The notes below the pieces were generated by a model. The model was not told the DNA's origin, did not search any database, and saw nothing but the letters and a program-made list of their open reading frames with translations. This document shows, one piece after another, positions 39,464-48,867 of a stretch of 64,000 nt of DNA; position 1 is the first letter of the stretch, and each line of letters begins with the position of its first letter. This DNA comes from Endozoicomonas sp. 8E (lineage in GTDB: Bacteria; Pseudomonadota; Gammaproteobacteria; Pseudomonadales; Endozoicomonadaceae), in contig NZ_CP120717.1 in assembly GCF_032883915.1 (NCBI RefSeq), forward strand, positions 6,672,001-6,736,000, read 5' to 3'. The position numbers and the translations under genes were made by a program.

Positions 39464-40861
39464 TCAAACAATTTTCAAGGAAACCGATGCTGTCTCAACG
39501 GCTCTCTTACTGAGCGATCTGAAGCGTAGCAGCAAGAATACAGCAGAAAGCGTCAGTGCCAGCACTAAGCCAATCCAGAGACCATGAGGACCCATAGGTT
39601 CATCGGCAATAAAATCCGTCAATCCCAAGGTATAGCCCAGTGGCAGGGCTATACCCCAACAGGCAATCAGAATAATGATCATGGGTACCCGGGTGTCTTT
39701 GTAACCCCTTAACGCACCATTGGAAGCGACCTGAATACCATCGGCATACTGGAACAGTGCAGCAAAGATCAACAGCTGGGCAGCCAGCGCTTTAACCGCA
39801 GTATCCTGGGTATAAAGCGATGTCAGAGCGTCGGCAAACGCCCAGATAACAGCAGCCATCAGGGTGGCGGTCAGCAGGGTCGCTACGATACCCGAATACC
39901 CCGAGAATCTTGCAGCCTGAGGATCACCGGCCCCCAGAGCCTGGCCTACCCGGATGGTTATTCCCATGGATAGACTCAACGGCACCATAAAGGCCATGCT
40001 GGCAAGATTCAATGCAATCTGGTGACCTGCAACGGTCACGGCGCCCAGTTTACCGATAACCAGAGCGACCGCCGAAAATATACTGGCTTCAAAAAAGATG
40101 GCCAGACCGATGGGGACACCCAGTTTCAGGTGCGCAGCAATGCGACCTATTTCAGGCCATTCAAAGCGTTCAAACAGATTCACTTCTTTATGCTTTTGAT
40201 CGAACCGGGTGTAGCAGAACATCAACAGGCACATCACCCAGAAACAGATGGCCGTCGCATAGCCACAACCTACGCTACCCATCTCCGGAAAGCCGAACTT
40301 GCCATAAATCAGTACATAATTAATCGGAATATTGATCAGCAAACCGACAAAGCTGATGAGCATAGCCGGTTTGGTAATGGAGCGTCCTTCGCAATAACTG
40401 GCCATGGTTTGATATAAACAGATTCCGGGCACACCCCAGGCCAATGCCTCAAGGTAAGCATCGGTTTTGGCAGCCATTTCGGCATCGACTTCCAGCACAT
40501 TGAGCAGTGGCATGGCGTTCATCATCAACACCATGCCGACCACACTTAACACCAGAGACAGCCACATGGCCTGACGAACCGGTGAAGCAATCCAGTCTAT
40601 TTTTCCGGCACCAAAAAGGTGGGCGACCGTGGGTGTTGTCGCCATCAGGATACCCCTGATTAACAAATAAATCGGGACCCAGATACTGGAGCCAATGGCC
40701 ACCGCTGCCAGATCTTCCGCAGAGTATTGACCTGCCATACTGGTATCCACAAAGCCCATACCGGTAGTCGCCAGCTGCGCACCCAGAATCGGGGCAGATA
40801 GATAAATAAGTTCTTTAAGTTCCTTAGAATATCGTTGGTATAGCGTTGGGCTGGCTGTCAT
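39464..40861 (-). CDS. norM: MATE-family multidrug/Na+ antiporter, NorM-like
   Basis: 465 residues with twelve predicted membrane segments. N-terminal signature LSAPILGAQLATTGMGFVDT and TPTVAHLFGAGK; second half GHQIALNLASMAFMVPLSLS. Extrudes cationic drugs in exchange for Na+ or H+. Monocistronic, divergent from mutM. Confidence 0.92.
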   Translation of the reverse strand: MTASPTLYQRYSKELKELIYLSAPILGAQLATTGMGFVDTSMAGQYSAEDLAAVAIGSSIWVPIYLLIRGILMATTPTVAHLFGAGKIDWIASPVRQAMWLSLVLSVVGMVLMMNAMPLLNVLEVDAEMAAKTDAYLEALAWGVPGICLYQTMASYCEGRSITKPAMLISFVGLLINIPINYVLIYGKFGFPEMGSVGCGYATAICFWVMCLLMFCYTRFDQKHKEVNLFERFEWPEIGRIAAHLKLGVPIGLAIFFEASIFSAVALVIGKLGAVTVAGHQIALNLASMAFMVPLSLSMGITIRVGQALGAGDPQAARFSGYSGIVATLLTATLMAAVIWAFADALTSLYTQDTAVKALAAQLLIFAALFQYADGIQVASNGALRGYKDTRVPMIIILIACWGIALPLGYTLGLTDFIADEPMGPHGLWIGLVLALTLSAVFLLLRFRSLSKRAVETASVSLKIV

Positions 40862-41049
40862 TTTTCCTCACTGCTCTGATGGGCTTTTACCAATACTGAA
40901 TCGGGGTGAAAGTTGAACCATCTTACCAGTCACATAACAACATTTGATATGGCTATTTTGCCGTGACTTTTTGAGGCCTTGCGCGGGATTTTTACCTATT
41001 TCCTTTTGCCGGTTTCGCCTTTTGACGACATATTTGCTACTGTCGGTGG

Positions 41050-41865
41050 ATGCCTGAATTACCTGAAGTTGAAACGACCCGAAGAGGTATTGCACCACAT
41101 ATTATTGGTCAGACCGTATCGGATGTTATTGTTCGCAATCCACAACTGCGCTGGCCGGTTCCGGAACATTTGCAACAGCATTTATCCGGGCAGATTATCC
41201 GTGCAGTCACCCGACGGGCGAAGTATCTCCTGATCAAAACCGACGCTGGAACCTTATTGGTTCACCTGGGGATGTCCGGAAGCCTGCGCATACTGAAAGA
41301 ACCGCAGGAAGCCCGAAAGCATGATCATGTCGATCTGGTTTTCAGTCATGGGATAAGACTGAGATACACCGACCCAAGAAGGTTCGGAGCGGTTCTGTGG
41401 ATCGACGACGATGTGATGAAACATGACTTGTTAGGCAAACTCGGCCCGGAGCCTCTCAGTGATGAATTCACAGCCCAGAGACTTTATCTCAAATCCCGGG
41501 GGAAAAAACAGCCGGTAAAAACGTTCATCATGGACAGCCATGTTGTCGTTGGGGTCGGGAATATTTACGCCAATGAAGCCCTGTTCAAAGCAGGCATCCG
41601 GCCTGACAGGCCCTGCGGAAAAATTTCCAAAGCCCGTTACGAGCGACTGACCGAAAGCATCAAAGAGACTCTGGCAAAAGCCGTTAAACAGGGTGGCACA
41701 ACACTGAGGGATTTTGTCGGAGGCGATGGCAAGCCAGGTTACTTCAAGCAGGAACTGGCCGTCTATGGACGCAAGGGAGAAGCCTGCGTGCATTGTTCAA
41801 CACCGATAGTAGAGATCCGGCTGAGTAATCGCAGTACCTGTTACTGTAAAAAATGCCAGCGTTAG
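41050..41865 (+). CDS. mutM: Formamidopyrimidine-DNA glycosylase
   Basis: 271 residues. Starts [14 protein letters not shown], where Pro2 is the catalytic amine and Glu follows. C-terminal zinc finger CVHC...YCKKC and the H2TH region ([13 protein letters not shown]). Removes 8-oxoguanine and cleaves the abasic site. Confidence 0.97.
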   Translation: MPELPEVETTRRGIAPHIIGQTVSDVIVRNPQLRWPVPEHLQQHLSGQIIRAVTRRAKYLLIKTDAGTLLVHLGMSGSLRILKEPQEARKHDHVDLVFSHGIRLRYTDPRRFGAVLWIDDDVMKHDLLGKLGPEPLSDEFTAQRLYLKSRGKKQPVKTFIMDSHVVVGVGNIYANEALFKAGIRPDRPCGKISKARYERLTESIKETLAKAVKQGGTTLRDFVGGDGKPGYFKQELAVYGRKGEACVHCSTPIVEIRLSNRSTCYCKKCQR

Positions 41866-41932
41866 TCTGAACCGGTATTTAACGGACCTTTTGAGGATTA
41901 GACATAGTTACAGAAACAAAATAGACTCGCAC

Positions 41933-42022
41933 CGTTGGTTGGGGTGTCCGGAATGAATGTTTTCCGGACTGAGAGAGACCCATTGAACCTGAACCGGATC
42001 ATACTGGCGTAGGAAACCGACG
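41933..42022 (+). promoter_or_regulatory. TPP riboswitch upstream of thiD
   Basis: P1 arms CGTTGGTT/AACCGACG enclose GGGGTGTCC, CTGAGAGAGACCC and TGAACCTGAACCGGATCATA, matching the THI element. It ends about 90 bases before thiD and would control the thiD-thiZXY unit. Confidence 0.95.
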
Positions 42023-42110
42023 ATTGAACGGGCACTCTATCCCCGGGAGGATTTCCCGGCACCGTTCTTCAGACACCTTTCTACGTCAGTTCGAAGAAGT
42101 AAACCGAACG

Positions 42111-42929
42111 ATGACTAATGAGACGCCAATTGCCCTTACCATTGCCGGATCGGACAGTGGTGGTGGCGCCGGTATACAGGCAGACCTGAAAGCCTTTTCA
42201 GCATTGGGTGCCTACGGCTGCAGTGTTATTACCGCTCTGACCGCCCAGAATACTCAGGGCGTGCAGGGTATTTTTGACGTTGAGCCTGCCTTTATCCGTC
42301 AACAACTGGATTCAGTCTTTTCCGACCTTGCCATCAAGGCCGTAAAAGTGGGCATGTTGAGCCAGCCAGACGTCATCACAACGGTAGCGGATGCTCTGGC
42401 TCACTACCGCCCGGCCTATCTTGTGGTTGACCCTGTGATGGTGGCTACCAGTGGTGACGTTCTGCTGCACCAGAACGCTATTGAGACTCTCAGGCAATCA
42501 CTGATTCCCAAAGCCAGTCTGATCACCCCCAATCTGCATGAAGCTGCGGTACTGCTTGACCGCCCGGTGCCCAAAAATCCGGATCAGATGATCGATATGA
42601 TTGGACCTTTGCTGGCGCTTGGCTCGCGGGCGATTCTTCTTAAAGGTGGTCACCTGAGTGCTGGCAATAGTGATGATAAGGCCACTGATTTTTATCACGA
42701 CGGGAGTTCTTTGCACCGACTGGAATCCAACTGGATAAAAACCGTTAACACCCACGGCACAGGCTGCACACTCTCCTCAGCGATCACCGCATTGCTGGCT
42801 CGTGGCTACTCCATGAGTGAAGCCATTCCAGAGGCCAAAAAGTACATTGCCCAAGCCATTGCCCATGCCGATCAGCTGAGCATCGGTGAGGGTAGCGGAC
42901 CTGTACACCACTTTTACAACATCTGGTGA
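42111..42929 (+). CDS. thiD: Hydroxymethylpyrimidine/phosphomethylpyrimidine kinase
   Basis: 272 residues. Ribokinase-like fold; IAGSDSGGGAGIQADLKAF at the N-terminus and VNTHGTGCTLSSAI (anion hole and catalytic Asp region) near the end. Phosphorylates HMP and HMP-P. The frame is open back to 42024 but the ATG at 42111 gives the family start. First gene of an HMP-salvage operon. Confidence 0.96.
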   Translation: MTNETPIALTIAGSDSGGGAGIQADLKAFSALGAYGCSVITALTAQNTQGVQGIFDVEPAFIRQQLDSVFSDLAIKAVKVGMLSQPDVITTVADALAHYRPAYLVVDPVMVATSGDVLLHQNAIETLRQSLIPKASLITPNLHEAAVLLDRPVPKNPDQMIDMIGPLLALGSRAILLKGGHLSAGNSDDKATDFYHDGSSLHRLESNWIKTVNTHGTGCTLSSAITALLARGYSMSEAIPEAKKYIAQAIAHADQLSIGEGSGPVHHFYNIW

Positions 42930-42939
42930 TCCGGTCTGA

Positions 42940-43725
42940 ATGTTTGATGTTTTAGTAAAAAATGCTGCTCTGGCTTATGGTGAGAAGGTTATTTTTAGTG
43001 GTCTTGACCTGACTCTCGCAGGAGGCGAGTGGACCTGTCTGCTCGGTGGCAGCGGGGTTGGCAAAACCAGCCTGTTGCGTTTGATTGCCGGTTTATCCAC
43101 AGGCCAGCCTTCTATTCCCCAAAAAAATGTCTTAACCACGGCCGGCACCGTGCTCTGTCAGGATGGCTTTTCCCTTGCAGGTCGCATTGCCTGGATGGCC
43201 CAGCAGGACCTGCTGCTGCCCTGGTTCTCTGTCATTGACAATATTACGCTGGGTGAACGGCTCAGAAGCTCTCTCTTTAGACGAAAAAAAGTCCCTGCCG
43301 AAGAAATGGCAAGAGCCAGACATATTCTTGAGCAGGTTGGCCTTGTGGATAAGTCTGACGAACTACCCCAGAACCTTTCCGGTGGACAACGACAGCGCGT
43401 CGCCCTGGCCAGGACCCTGATGGAAAATCGCCCCCTGGTGTTGATGGACGAACCCTTTGGCGCCCTGGACGCCATCACCCGACTGAATCTTCAGGACCTT
43501 GCCTGTGAGTTACTGGCTCATCGGACGGTGCTGTTGATCACCCATGACCCTCTGGAAGCCCTGAGGCTGGGCCATCGTATTTATCACCTTCAGGGTCATC
43601 CCGCAACATTAACCGAAGCCATTATCCCGCCCGGTACGCCACCCAGATCGTTGGAAAACAGGACCTTGCTGAGCCTGCAGGGTGAACTGCTGGAACGACT
43701 GAGACATGAGGAAGAGCGTAAATGA
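42940..43725 (+). CDS. thiZ: HMP/thiamine-precursor ABC transporter, ATPase
   Basis: 261 residues. Walker A GGSGVGKTSL, signature LSGGQRQRVALARTL, Walker B LVLMDEPFGALD, H-loop LLITHDPLEA. Resembles nitrate/taurine-type ATPases used by ThiXYZ. Overlaps the permease gene by ATGA (43722-43725). Confidence 0.88.
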   Translation: MFDVLVKNAALAYGEKVIFSGLDLTLAGGEWTCLLGGSGVGKTSLLRLIAGLSTGQPSIPQKNVLTTAGTVLCQDGFSLAGRIAWMAQQDLLLPWFSVIDNITLGERLRSSLFRRKKVPAEEMARARHILEQVGLVDKSDELPQNLSGGQRQRVALARTLMENRPLVLMDEPFGALDAITRLNLQDLACELLAHRTVLLITHDPLEALRLGHRIYHLQGHPATLTEAIIPPGTPPRSLENRTLLSLQGELLERLRHEEERK

Positions 43726-44474
43726 AATTCTGGATGCCGCTGCTCAAGCCTTTTCTGGTAGTTCTCGGCCTGTTAGTCCTTTGGGAATCCATTGTCGTAC
43801 TGTTTTCTATGCCTGACTATATATTGCCGGGACCACGGGCAGTGTTGAACAGTATGTACGACAATGCTTCTTTGCTGTGGGAACACACGCTCGTCACCCT
43901 GACAGAGATGCTGCTGGGTCTGGTTCTGGGGGTTCTGTCGGGCATCCTGCTGGCTATGATTCTGGTCTATTTCGTAACGCTTCGACCATGGCTTCTACCA
44001 CTGCTGCTCATTACCCAGGCGGTCCCGGTCTTTGCATTGGCTCCCATACTGATGCTCTGGTTTGGCTATGGTCTGGCTTCCAAAGTGGTCATGACCATTC
44101 TGGTGATTTTCTTTCCGGTTGCCACCTGCTGCTATGACGGCCTGCGCCACACTCACCAGGGCTGGCTGGACATGGCAAAGACCATGGGCGGAAACCGTTT
44201 TTCCGTACTGCGACATATCCGCTGGCCGGCAGCCCTTCCTGCCCTGGCCTCCGGCCTGAGGGTTGCGGTTGTTGTGGCTCCCATAGGTGCTGTTGTTGGT
44301 GAATGGGTAGGCTCCAGCGCCGGGTTGGGCTACCTCATGTTGCAAGCCAATGCGCGCCTGTGGGTAGACCAGATGTTCGCAGCGCTGACAGTACTGGCTT
44401 TCTGCTCTGTCGGTCTCTACTTCATGACCGATCTGGCTCTGAAAAAACTTATCCCCTGGCAACCTGCCACCTGA
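43722..44474 (+). CDS. thiX: HMP/thiamine-precursor ABC transporter, permease
   Basis: 250 residues with about six membrane segments. The BPD_transp EAA-like loop is at DMAKTMGGNRFSVLRHIRWP. Between ATPase and binding-protein genes of the same operon. Confidence 0.88.
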   Translation: MKFWMPLLKPFLVVLGLLVLWESIVVLFSMPDYILPGPRAVLNSMYDNASLLWEHTLVTLTEMLLGLVLGVLSGILLAMILVYFVTLRPWLLPLLLITQAVPVFALAPILMLWFGYGLASKVVMTILVIFFPVATCCYDGLRHTHQGWLDMAKTMGGNRFSVLRHIRWPAALPALASGLRVAVVVAPIGAVVGEWVGSSAGLGYLMLQANARLWVDQMFAALTVLAFCSVGLYFMTDLALKKLIPWQPAT

Positions 44475-44495
44475 CTCTGCTGAGGACTCATCATT

Positions 44496-45452
44496 TTGCT
44501 CGTACAAAAACTATTCAGAAAAGTGTCGGTTCTGCTGTCGCTTCTGTTGGCCACCTCACTTTCATTCGCCCAGCCTGATAAAGAGCTGAACCTGATGCTG
44601 GAGTGGTTCGTCAATCCGGATCATGGGCCTATCGTGATTGCCCAACAAAACGGCTACTTCAGGGATCAGGGGTTGAAAGTAAACATACAGGAGCCTGCTG
44701 ATCCTAACCTGCCTCCCAAGCTGGTTGCCGCCGGTGATGTTGACCTCGCCGTCTATTATCAACCCAGCTTGACCCGAGGCGTCGCCAATGGCCTGCCTCT
44801 GGCCTGGGCGGGTACCCTGGTTGCGACACCTCTGGACGGACTGATTGTCCTGGAAGATGGGCCGATCAAATCCCTGAAAGACATGAAAGGGAAAACCATT
44901 GGCCTGAATATTGGCGGCAATGAGAACGCTTTTCTGGATACGCTGTTCAAACCTTACGGTTTTTCTTCGAAAGATATCAAGATGGTGAATGTCGGCTGGA
45001 ACCTGTCTTCTTCCCTGATGTCAGGCCGTGTTGATGCAATTATGGGTGCCTACCGGAACTTTGAACTGAACCAGCTGGCCATCGAAGGTCGACAAGGCAA
45101 AATGTTCTATTACGAAGAAAATGGTATCCCTCCCTACGACGAACTGATTTTTATTGCCAACAGCAAGAAGCATGACAAGCAGGTGATCAGGAAATTCCTG
45201 CGAGCCATCGAACTGGGCACCCAGTTTATTGTCAACAATCCGCAAGTCTCCTGGGAGATTTTCAGAGATTACAGCCCCAAAAAGCTGAATAACGAGCTTA
45301 ACCGACGGGCATGGATTGATACGCTGTCACGCTTTGCTCTCAGGCCCTCTGCCAGAGACACAGGGCGCTATGATCGTTTTGCCCGATTTCTCGAAGACCA
45401 TGGCGATCTGAAAAACATTCCACAAGCCAAAGACTACATGCTGAATCTCTGA
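44496..45452 (+). CDS. thiY: HMP/thiamine-precursor ABC transporter, binding protein
   Basis: 318 residues. Signal peptide (SVLLSLLLATSLSFAQ), then an NMT1/THI5-like fold: LMLEWFVNPDHGPIVIAQQN and KTIGLNIGGNENAFLD. Binds N-formyl-4-amino-5-aminomethyl-2-methylpyrimidine or HMP. Start is TTG at 44496 with GAGGA upstream. Its last 60 bases recur twice downstream (46284, 47324). Confidence 0.9.
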   Translation: MLVQKLFRKVSVLLSLLLATSLSFAQPDKELNLMLEWFVNPDHGPIVIAQQNGYFRDQGLKVNIQEPADPNLPPKLVAAGDVDLAVYYQPSLTRGVANGLPLAWAGTLVATPLDGLIVLEDGPIKSLKDMKGKTIGLNIGGNENAFLDTLFKPYGFSSKDIKMVNVGWNLSSSLMSGRVDAIMGAYRNFELNQLAIEGRQGKMFYYEENGIPPYDELIFIANSKKHDKQVIRKFLRAIELGTQFIVNNPQVSWEIFRDYSPKKLNNELNRRAWIDTLSRFALRPSARDTGRYDRFARFLEDHGDLKNIPQAKDYMLNL

Positions 45453-45461
45453 CGAGCAGAG

Positions 45462-45492
45462 GGCAAAGCAGCTTCAGGTCAGCTGCCTTGCC
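45462..45492. terminator. Hairpin between thiY and the following convergent gene
   Basis: 12-bp stem GGCAAAGCAGCT/AGCTGCCTTGCC with one mismatch and loop TCAGGTC, ten bases after the thiY stop. No T run. The same hairpin recurs in the second tandem unit near 46350. Confidence 0.5.
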
Positions 45493-45514
45493 TGACAGGC
45501 ATCCAATAAATCAA

Positions 45515-46198
45515 TCAAAATTCATCGTAATACCGTAGTTTCCTTATCTGTTCCAGTGACTGCACTGGAACTTTAACGGCGCTGTAGCTGTCAAATGCCT
45601 TATTTTCTGGATTGAATGCTTCATAGACAAATTCGTTACCATCAACTTTAATGACTTTGGTAATACCCAAACCACCAATCGGGTTTAAAATATTGGCTGA
45701 CGATTTAAAGTCATTTAAATCAACATCTTTATATTTAAGATCGAAGAGCAGTCTATCCACCGTGTCTTTGGGGGAAACAAATCTAAGATCGAAGATCAAT
45801 CTTTCCCCGGTGTCTTTGGGGGAAAACCATACACCAGAATAAGCTATTAATTTAAGATTCTGTCCCGGGATTTCTATGACCGTATCATATCTACCGTACA
45901 ATATGTCCTCACTGTGGTATTCACCATATCCTGTAATAATAAACTTTACCGGATATTTATAACGATGAGGTGGGTGGTAAGTAATATATTCGTTAAAAGG
46001 TAAATCACCTTTAATAAGCCAGGTGCCTATTATCCCGTTTTCCACTTCATCGCACTGAGGTGGGTGGTGATTAATATATTCATTCAAAGGTAAATCATAT
46101 TTAATAAGCCAAGCACCTGTCTCTTTTTCCACTTCTTCAGCGTGTAAATAAGTAAAAGACAGAAATATCATTATGTAAGCTGCACATTTAATTTTCAT
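45515..46198 (-). CDS. Small secreted protein, tandem family member 1
   Basis: 227 residues from the ATG at 46198. Signal peptide (MKIKCAAYIMIFLSFTYLHA). The N-terminal part holds two copies of a module of about 38 residues, (G)xWLIKxDLPxNEYIxxHPP. Then a beta-rich domain with YGEYHSEDILYGRYD and NPIGGLGITKVIKVDGNEF. It also has an internal repeat around SPKDTGERLIFDLRFVSPKDT. No known family. AT-richer than its neighbours. Confidence 0.75.
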   Translation of the reverse strand: MKIKCAAYIMIFLSFTYLHAEEVEKETGAWLIKYDLPLNEYINHHPPQCDEVENGIIGTWLIKGDLPFNEYITYHPPHRYKYPVKFIITGYGEYHSEDILYGRYDTVIEIPGQNLKLIAYSGVWFSPKDTGERLIFDLRFVSPKDTVDRLLFDLKYKDVDLNDFKSSANILNPIGGLGITKVIKVDGNEFVYEAFNPENKAFDSYSAVKVPVQSLEQIRKLRYYDEF

Positions 46199-46283
46199 TA
46201 TCAGGTTTCTCCTATCCAAAAAACGTCAGACCAATGGAATATGGATTAAGTTCCAGAGATGCCTGAAAAAAAAATCCCTATCC

Positions 46284-46340
46284 CATGGCGATCTGAATAA
46301 CGTTTCAGAAGCCAAAGCCTGGATGCTGAATCTCGGATGA
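46284..46340 (+). pseudogene. Duplicated 3' tail of thiY (remnant 1)
   Basis: Encodes HGDLNNVSEAKAWMLNLG then stop, matching the thiY end HGDLKNIPQAKDYMLNL. The following 50 bp also match thiY's 3' flank. Marks the junction of a tandem duplication. Confidence 0.85.
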
Positions 46341-46399
46341 GCAGAAAGCAAAGCAGCTTCAGGTCAGCTGCCTTGCCTGACAGGCATCAAAAAAGTCAA

Positions 46400-47035
46400 T
46401 CAGAGTTCATCGTAATACCGTAGTTTCTTTATCTGTTCCAGTGACTGCGTTGGAACTCTAACAGCGCTGTATCTGTCAAATACCTTATTTTCCGGCTTGT
46501 ACTCTTCGTAGATAAATTCATTACCATCAACCTTTAGAACTCTGGTAATAGCTAAACCACCAATAGGGTTTACAATATTGACTGGCAATTTAAAATTGTA
46601 TATATCAACGTCTTTTTGTTTAAAATCGAAAATCAATTTTTCCTCCATATCTTTGGGGCAAAACCATACACCAGAAACCGCTATTACTTTAAGATTCCGT
46701 TCCGGTACTTCTACAACCGAATCATATCTACCGTACAATATATCCTCACTGTAGTATTCACCATATCCTGTAATAATGAACGTTACCGGATCTTTATAGC
46801 GATAAGGTGGGTGGTAAGTAATATATTGATTAAAAGGTGAATCATCTTTAATAAGCCAGGTGCCTATTATCCCATTTTCCACTTCATCGCAATGATGTGT
46901 GTGGTGATTAATATATTCATTCAAAGGTAAACCATATTCAACAAGCCCAGTACCTGTCTCTTTTCCCACTTCTTCAGCGTGTAAATTAGTAAAAGACAGA
47001 AATATCATTGTGCAAGCTGCATATTTAATGTTCAT
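46400..47035 (-). CDS. Small secreted protein, tandem family member 2
   Basis: 211 residues from the ATG at 47035. Close paralogue of the 45515 gene: signal peptide, two copies of the WLIKxDxPxNxYI module, then GYGEYYSEDILYGRYD and NPIGGLAITRVLKVDGNEF. It lacks the extra SPKDT repeat of member 1. Ends LRYYDEL, as member 1 ends LRYYDEF. Function unknown. Confidence 0.75.
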   Translation of the reverse strand: MNIKYAACTMIFLSFTNLHAEEVGKETGTGLVEYGLPLNEYINHHTHHCDEVENGIIGTWLIKDDSPFNQYITYHPPYRYKDPVTFIITGYGEYYSEDILYGRYDSVVEVPERNLKVIAVSGVWFCPKDMEEKLIFDFKQKDVDIYNFKLPVNIVNPIGGLAITRVLKVDGNEFIYEEYKPENKVFDRYSAVRVPTQSLEQIKKLRYYDEL

Positions 47036-47064
47036 TATCAGGTTTCTCCTATCCAAAAAACATA

Positions 47065-47237
47065 TAAGTACTCAACCATACGAAATCATATTTTCTGACT
47101 CATTGTTCAGGCACTCGCGGCAACTGCTCCTGCGTTGCAACTCTGGTCGCATAGCTTGCTATGTTCCCGTCGTTGCGCCTTGCAGAGCACCTGCCCAATA
47201 AGCCAGAAATATTCGATTCCGTATGGCTGAGTACTTA
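47065..47237. repeat. MITE with TA target duplication, short form
   Basis: 173 bp with ends TAAGTACTCA / TGAGTACTTA and imperfect inverted repeats of about 50 bp. Reverse-complement of 53373-53581 with two substitutions and without a 36-bp insert. Comparison with the first tandem unit (46222-46240) shows an empty site, giving TA as the target duplication. Confidence 0.88.
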
Positions 47238-47323
47238 TAGACCGATGGAATATAAATTAAGTTCCAGAGTTGCCTGACAAAAAACCTGGGGGAATAGAAC
47301 TGTCGTGCGTAGTTTTATTCCAC

Positions 47324-47378
47324 CTTAGCGATCTGAAAAACATTCCACCCACCAGAAACTGCATGCTGAATCACCGAT
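47324..47378 (+). pseudogene. Duplicated 3' tail of thiY (remnant 2)
   Basis: Encodes LSDLKNIPPTRNCMLNHR, more diverged than remnant 1 but still collinear with the end of thiY. It overlaps the 3' end of the convergent third family member. Confidence 0.75.
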
Positions 47379-47988
47379 GGGCAGAGGACGAACCGGCCTC
47401 AGACAAGTTGCTCTGCCCGTCAGGCCTCAAAAAAATCAGTCGGATATCATCAAGATGCGGTAGTTGCTTTATCTGTTCCAGTGACTGATCCGGAACTTTA
47501 ACAGCTTTGTATCTGTCAAGTTCCTTGCTATCTGGATTGCATTCTTCGTAGATAAATTCGTTAGCATCAACTTGTACAACTCTGGTAAGACATAAACCAC
47601 CAGCTGGGTTTAAGATTTCTTTTCCGACTCTAAGACGATCTAAATCAACGTCTTTACTCTTAACATCAAGAATCATTTTTTCCTGTGAGTCTCTGGGAAA
47701 GAACCATACACCACTGCCAGCTATTGCTTTACCACTGAGTATTGGCATTTCTACAACCAGATCATATCTGCCGTATAATACATCCTCGCTAAAGCATTCA
47801 CCACATCCTCTAATATTGAACAATGCCGGTTCTCCAAGCTGACAAGGTGGATGGTAAGTTATATATCTATTAAAGGGTAAATTATCTCTGATAAGCCAAG
47901 TGCCTATTATCTGCTTTTCCACTTCATCGGCGTGTAAATAAGTAAAAGACAGAAGTAGTATTATGTAAACTGCATATTTAGGTTTCAT
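47371..47988 (-). CDS. Small secreted protein, tandem family member 3
   Basis: 205 residues. Signal peptide (VYIILLLSFTYLHA), only one WLIRDNLPFNRYITYHPP module, then the shared beta-rich domain (GCGECFSEDVLYGRYD, NPAGGLCLTRVVQVDANEF). More Cys than its paralogues. The ancestral stop after the LxxYDE(F/L) end is lost, so the frame reads about 20 residues further into the thiY-derived flank. Most diverged, hence probably the oldest copy. Confidence 0.72.
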   Translation of the reverse strand: MKPKYAVYIILLLSFTYLHADEVEKQIIGTWLIRDNLPFNRYITYHPPCQLGEPALFNIRGCGECFSEDVLYGRYDLVVEMPILSGKAIAGSGVWFFPRDSQEKMILDVKSKDVDLDRLRVGKEILNPAGGLCLTRVVQVDANEFIYEECNPDSKELDRYKAVKVPDQSLEQIKQLPHLDDIRLIFLRPDGQSNLSEAGSSSAHR

Positions 47989-48159
47989 TTTCAGGTTCCT
48001 GGCATCAAAAACAACACATAGCTCAGTGAAATATATATTAAGTATCCAGAGATACCTGACAAAAAATTACGAAGGACAGCACTGTCGTGCTGCCCATCAA
48101 TTGGGTGATAGATGGAATTAAGTACCGGGTCAGTCAGGCGAAACCAAGGGGTCAGGTAC
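47989..48159. other. Intergenic region, secreted-protein gene to yigB
   Basis: Contains an imperfect hairpin (GGACAGCAC/GTGCTGCCC, near 48074) and the inverted repeat ATTAAGTACC (48117-48126) / GGTACTTAAT (48155-48164), the latter reaching into the yigB stop; it may act as terminator. No gene seen. Confidence 0.5.
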
Positions 48160-48867
48160 TTAATATTCTGGCTGAAGATCCTTGTCCAAAACCCTGAGCA
48201 GACCGGTTAGCGATCGTATCTCGTAATCAGGTCTGCGATCGCCATTGAACGCCTTGTCAGCAGGATTAAACCAGACGGTTCCAATTCCCAGTGCTCCGGC
48301 ACCAGCGACATCGGCTTTCAGGCAATCCCCCACATGAAGGGTCTCATCGGGAGTCACACCGGCACGTTCCATGGCTTTCAGGAACAGAGTCGGCTCTGGT
48401 TTCAGACTGTTGTAATCCTCTGCCTTGAGAGCAAAATCGAAAAACTCACTGACCGATAATTTCTCAACATCGACATTGCCATTAGTAACCGCAGCCAGTG
48501 TATAGTCTGCTGACAGATGAGAGAGGACCGGCTGAACTTCGGGAAAACACTTCACATCATGACGCCACTCCATAAACTCCCGCATCAAGTCACCGGCAAT
48601 TTCTTCCGCTCTTGATTCCGGGCAATCGCAGTCTTGCAGAATCTTCTGCAGAGAAAACCGGCGCAGTTCCGTAATCTGATATTTGAGCTGCGGATGATCC
48701 TCCAGGAGTTTGACCCGATACTCAAACACTTGTTTGGGGTTCATTCTTTCGTGGGTTTCTGGCCAGTATTCACAGAGTTTTTTCCAGGCTTTCTGTTCTG
48801 CCCGAATCAGCACCGGCATATTTTCCCAGAGTGTGTCATCCAGATCGAAAGTGATCAGCTTTATCAT
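48160..48867 (-). CDS. yigB: HAD-superfamily phosphatase, YigB-like
   Basis: 235 residues. HAD motifs: FDLDDTLW (I), VTNGN (II), LKPEP (III Lys), HVGDCLKADVAGA (IV). YigB of E. coli dephosphorylates the riboflavin precursor 5-amino-6-ribitylamino-uracil phosphate. The start overlaps the xerC stop by one base, as in the conserved xerC-yigB pair. Confidence 0.9.
   Translation of the reverse strand: MIKLITFDLDDTLWENMPVLIRAEQKAWKKLCEYWPETHERMNPKQVFEYRVKLLEDHPQLKYQITELRRFSLQKILQDCDCPESRAEEIAGDLMREFMEWRHDVKCFPEVQPVLSHLSADYTLAAVTNGNVDVEKLSVSEFFDFALKAEDYNSLKPEPTLFLKAMERAGVTPDETLHVGDCLKADVAGAGALGIGTVWFNPADKAFNGDRRPDYEIRSLTGLLRVLDKDLQPEY

Noticed and set aside
48117..48164. Inverted repeat ATTAAGTACC/GGTACTTAAT as a third MITE
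   Set aside because: It resembles the MITE ends only in TTAAGTAC, lacks the internal sequence and no empty site is available.
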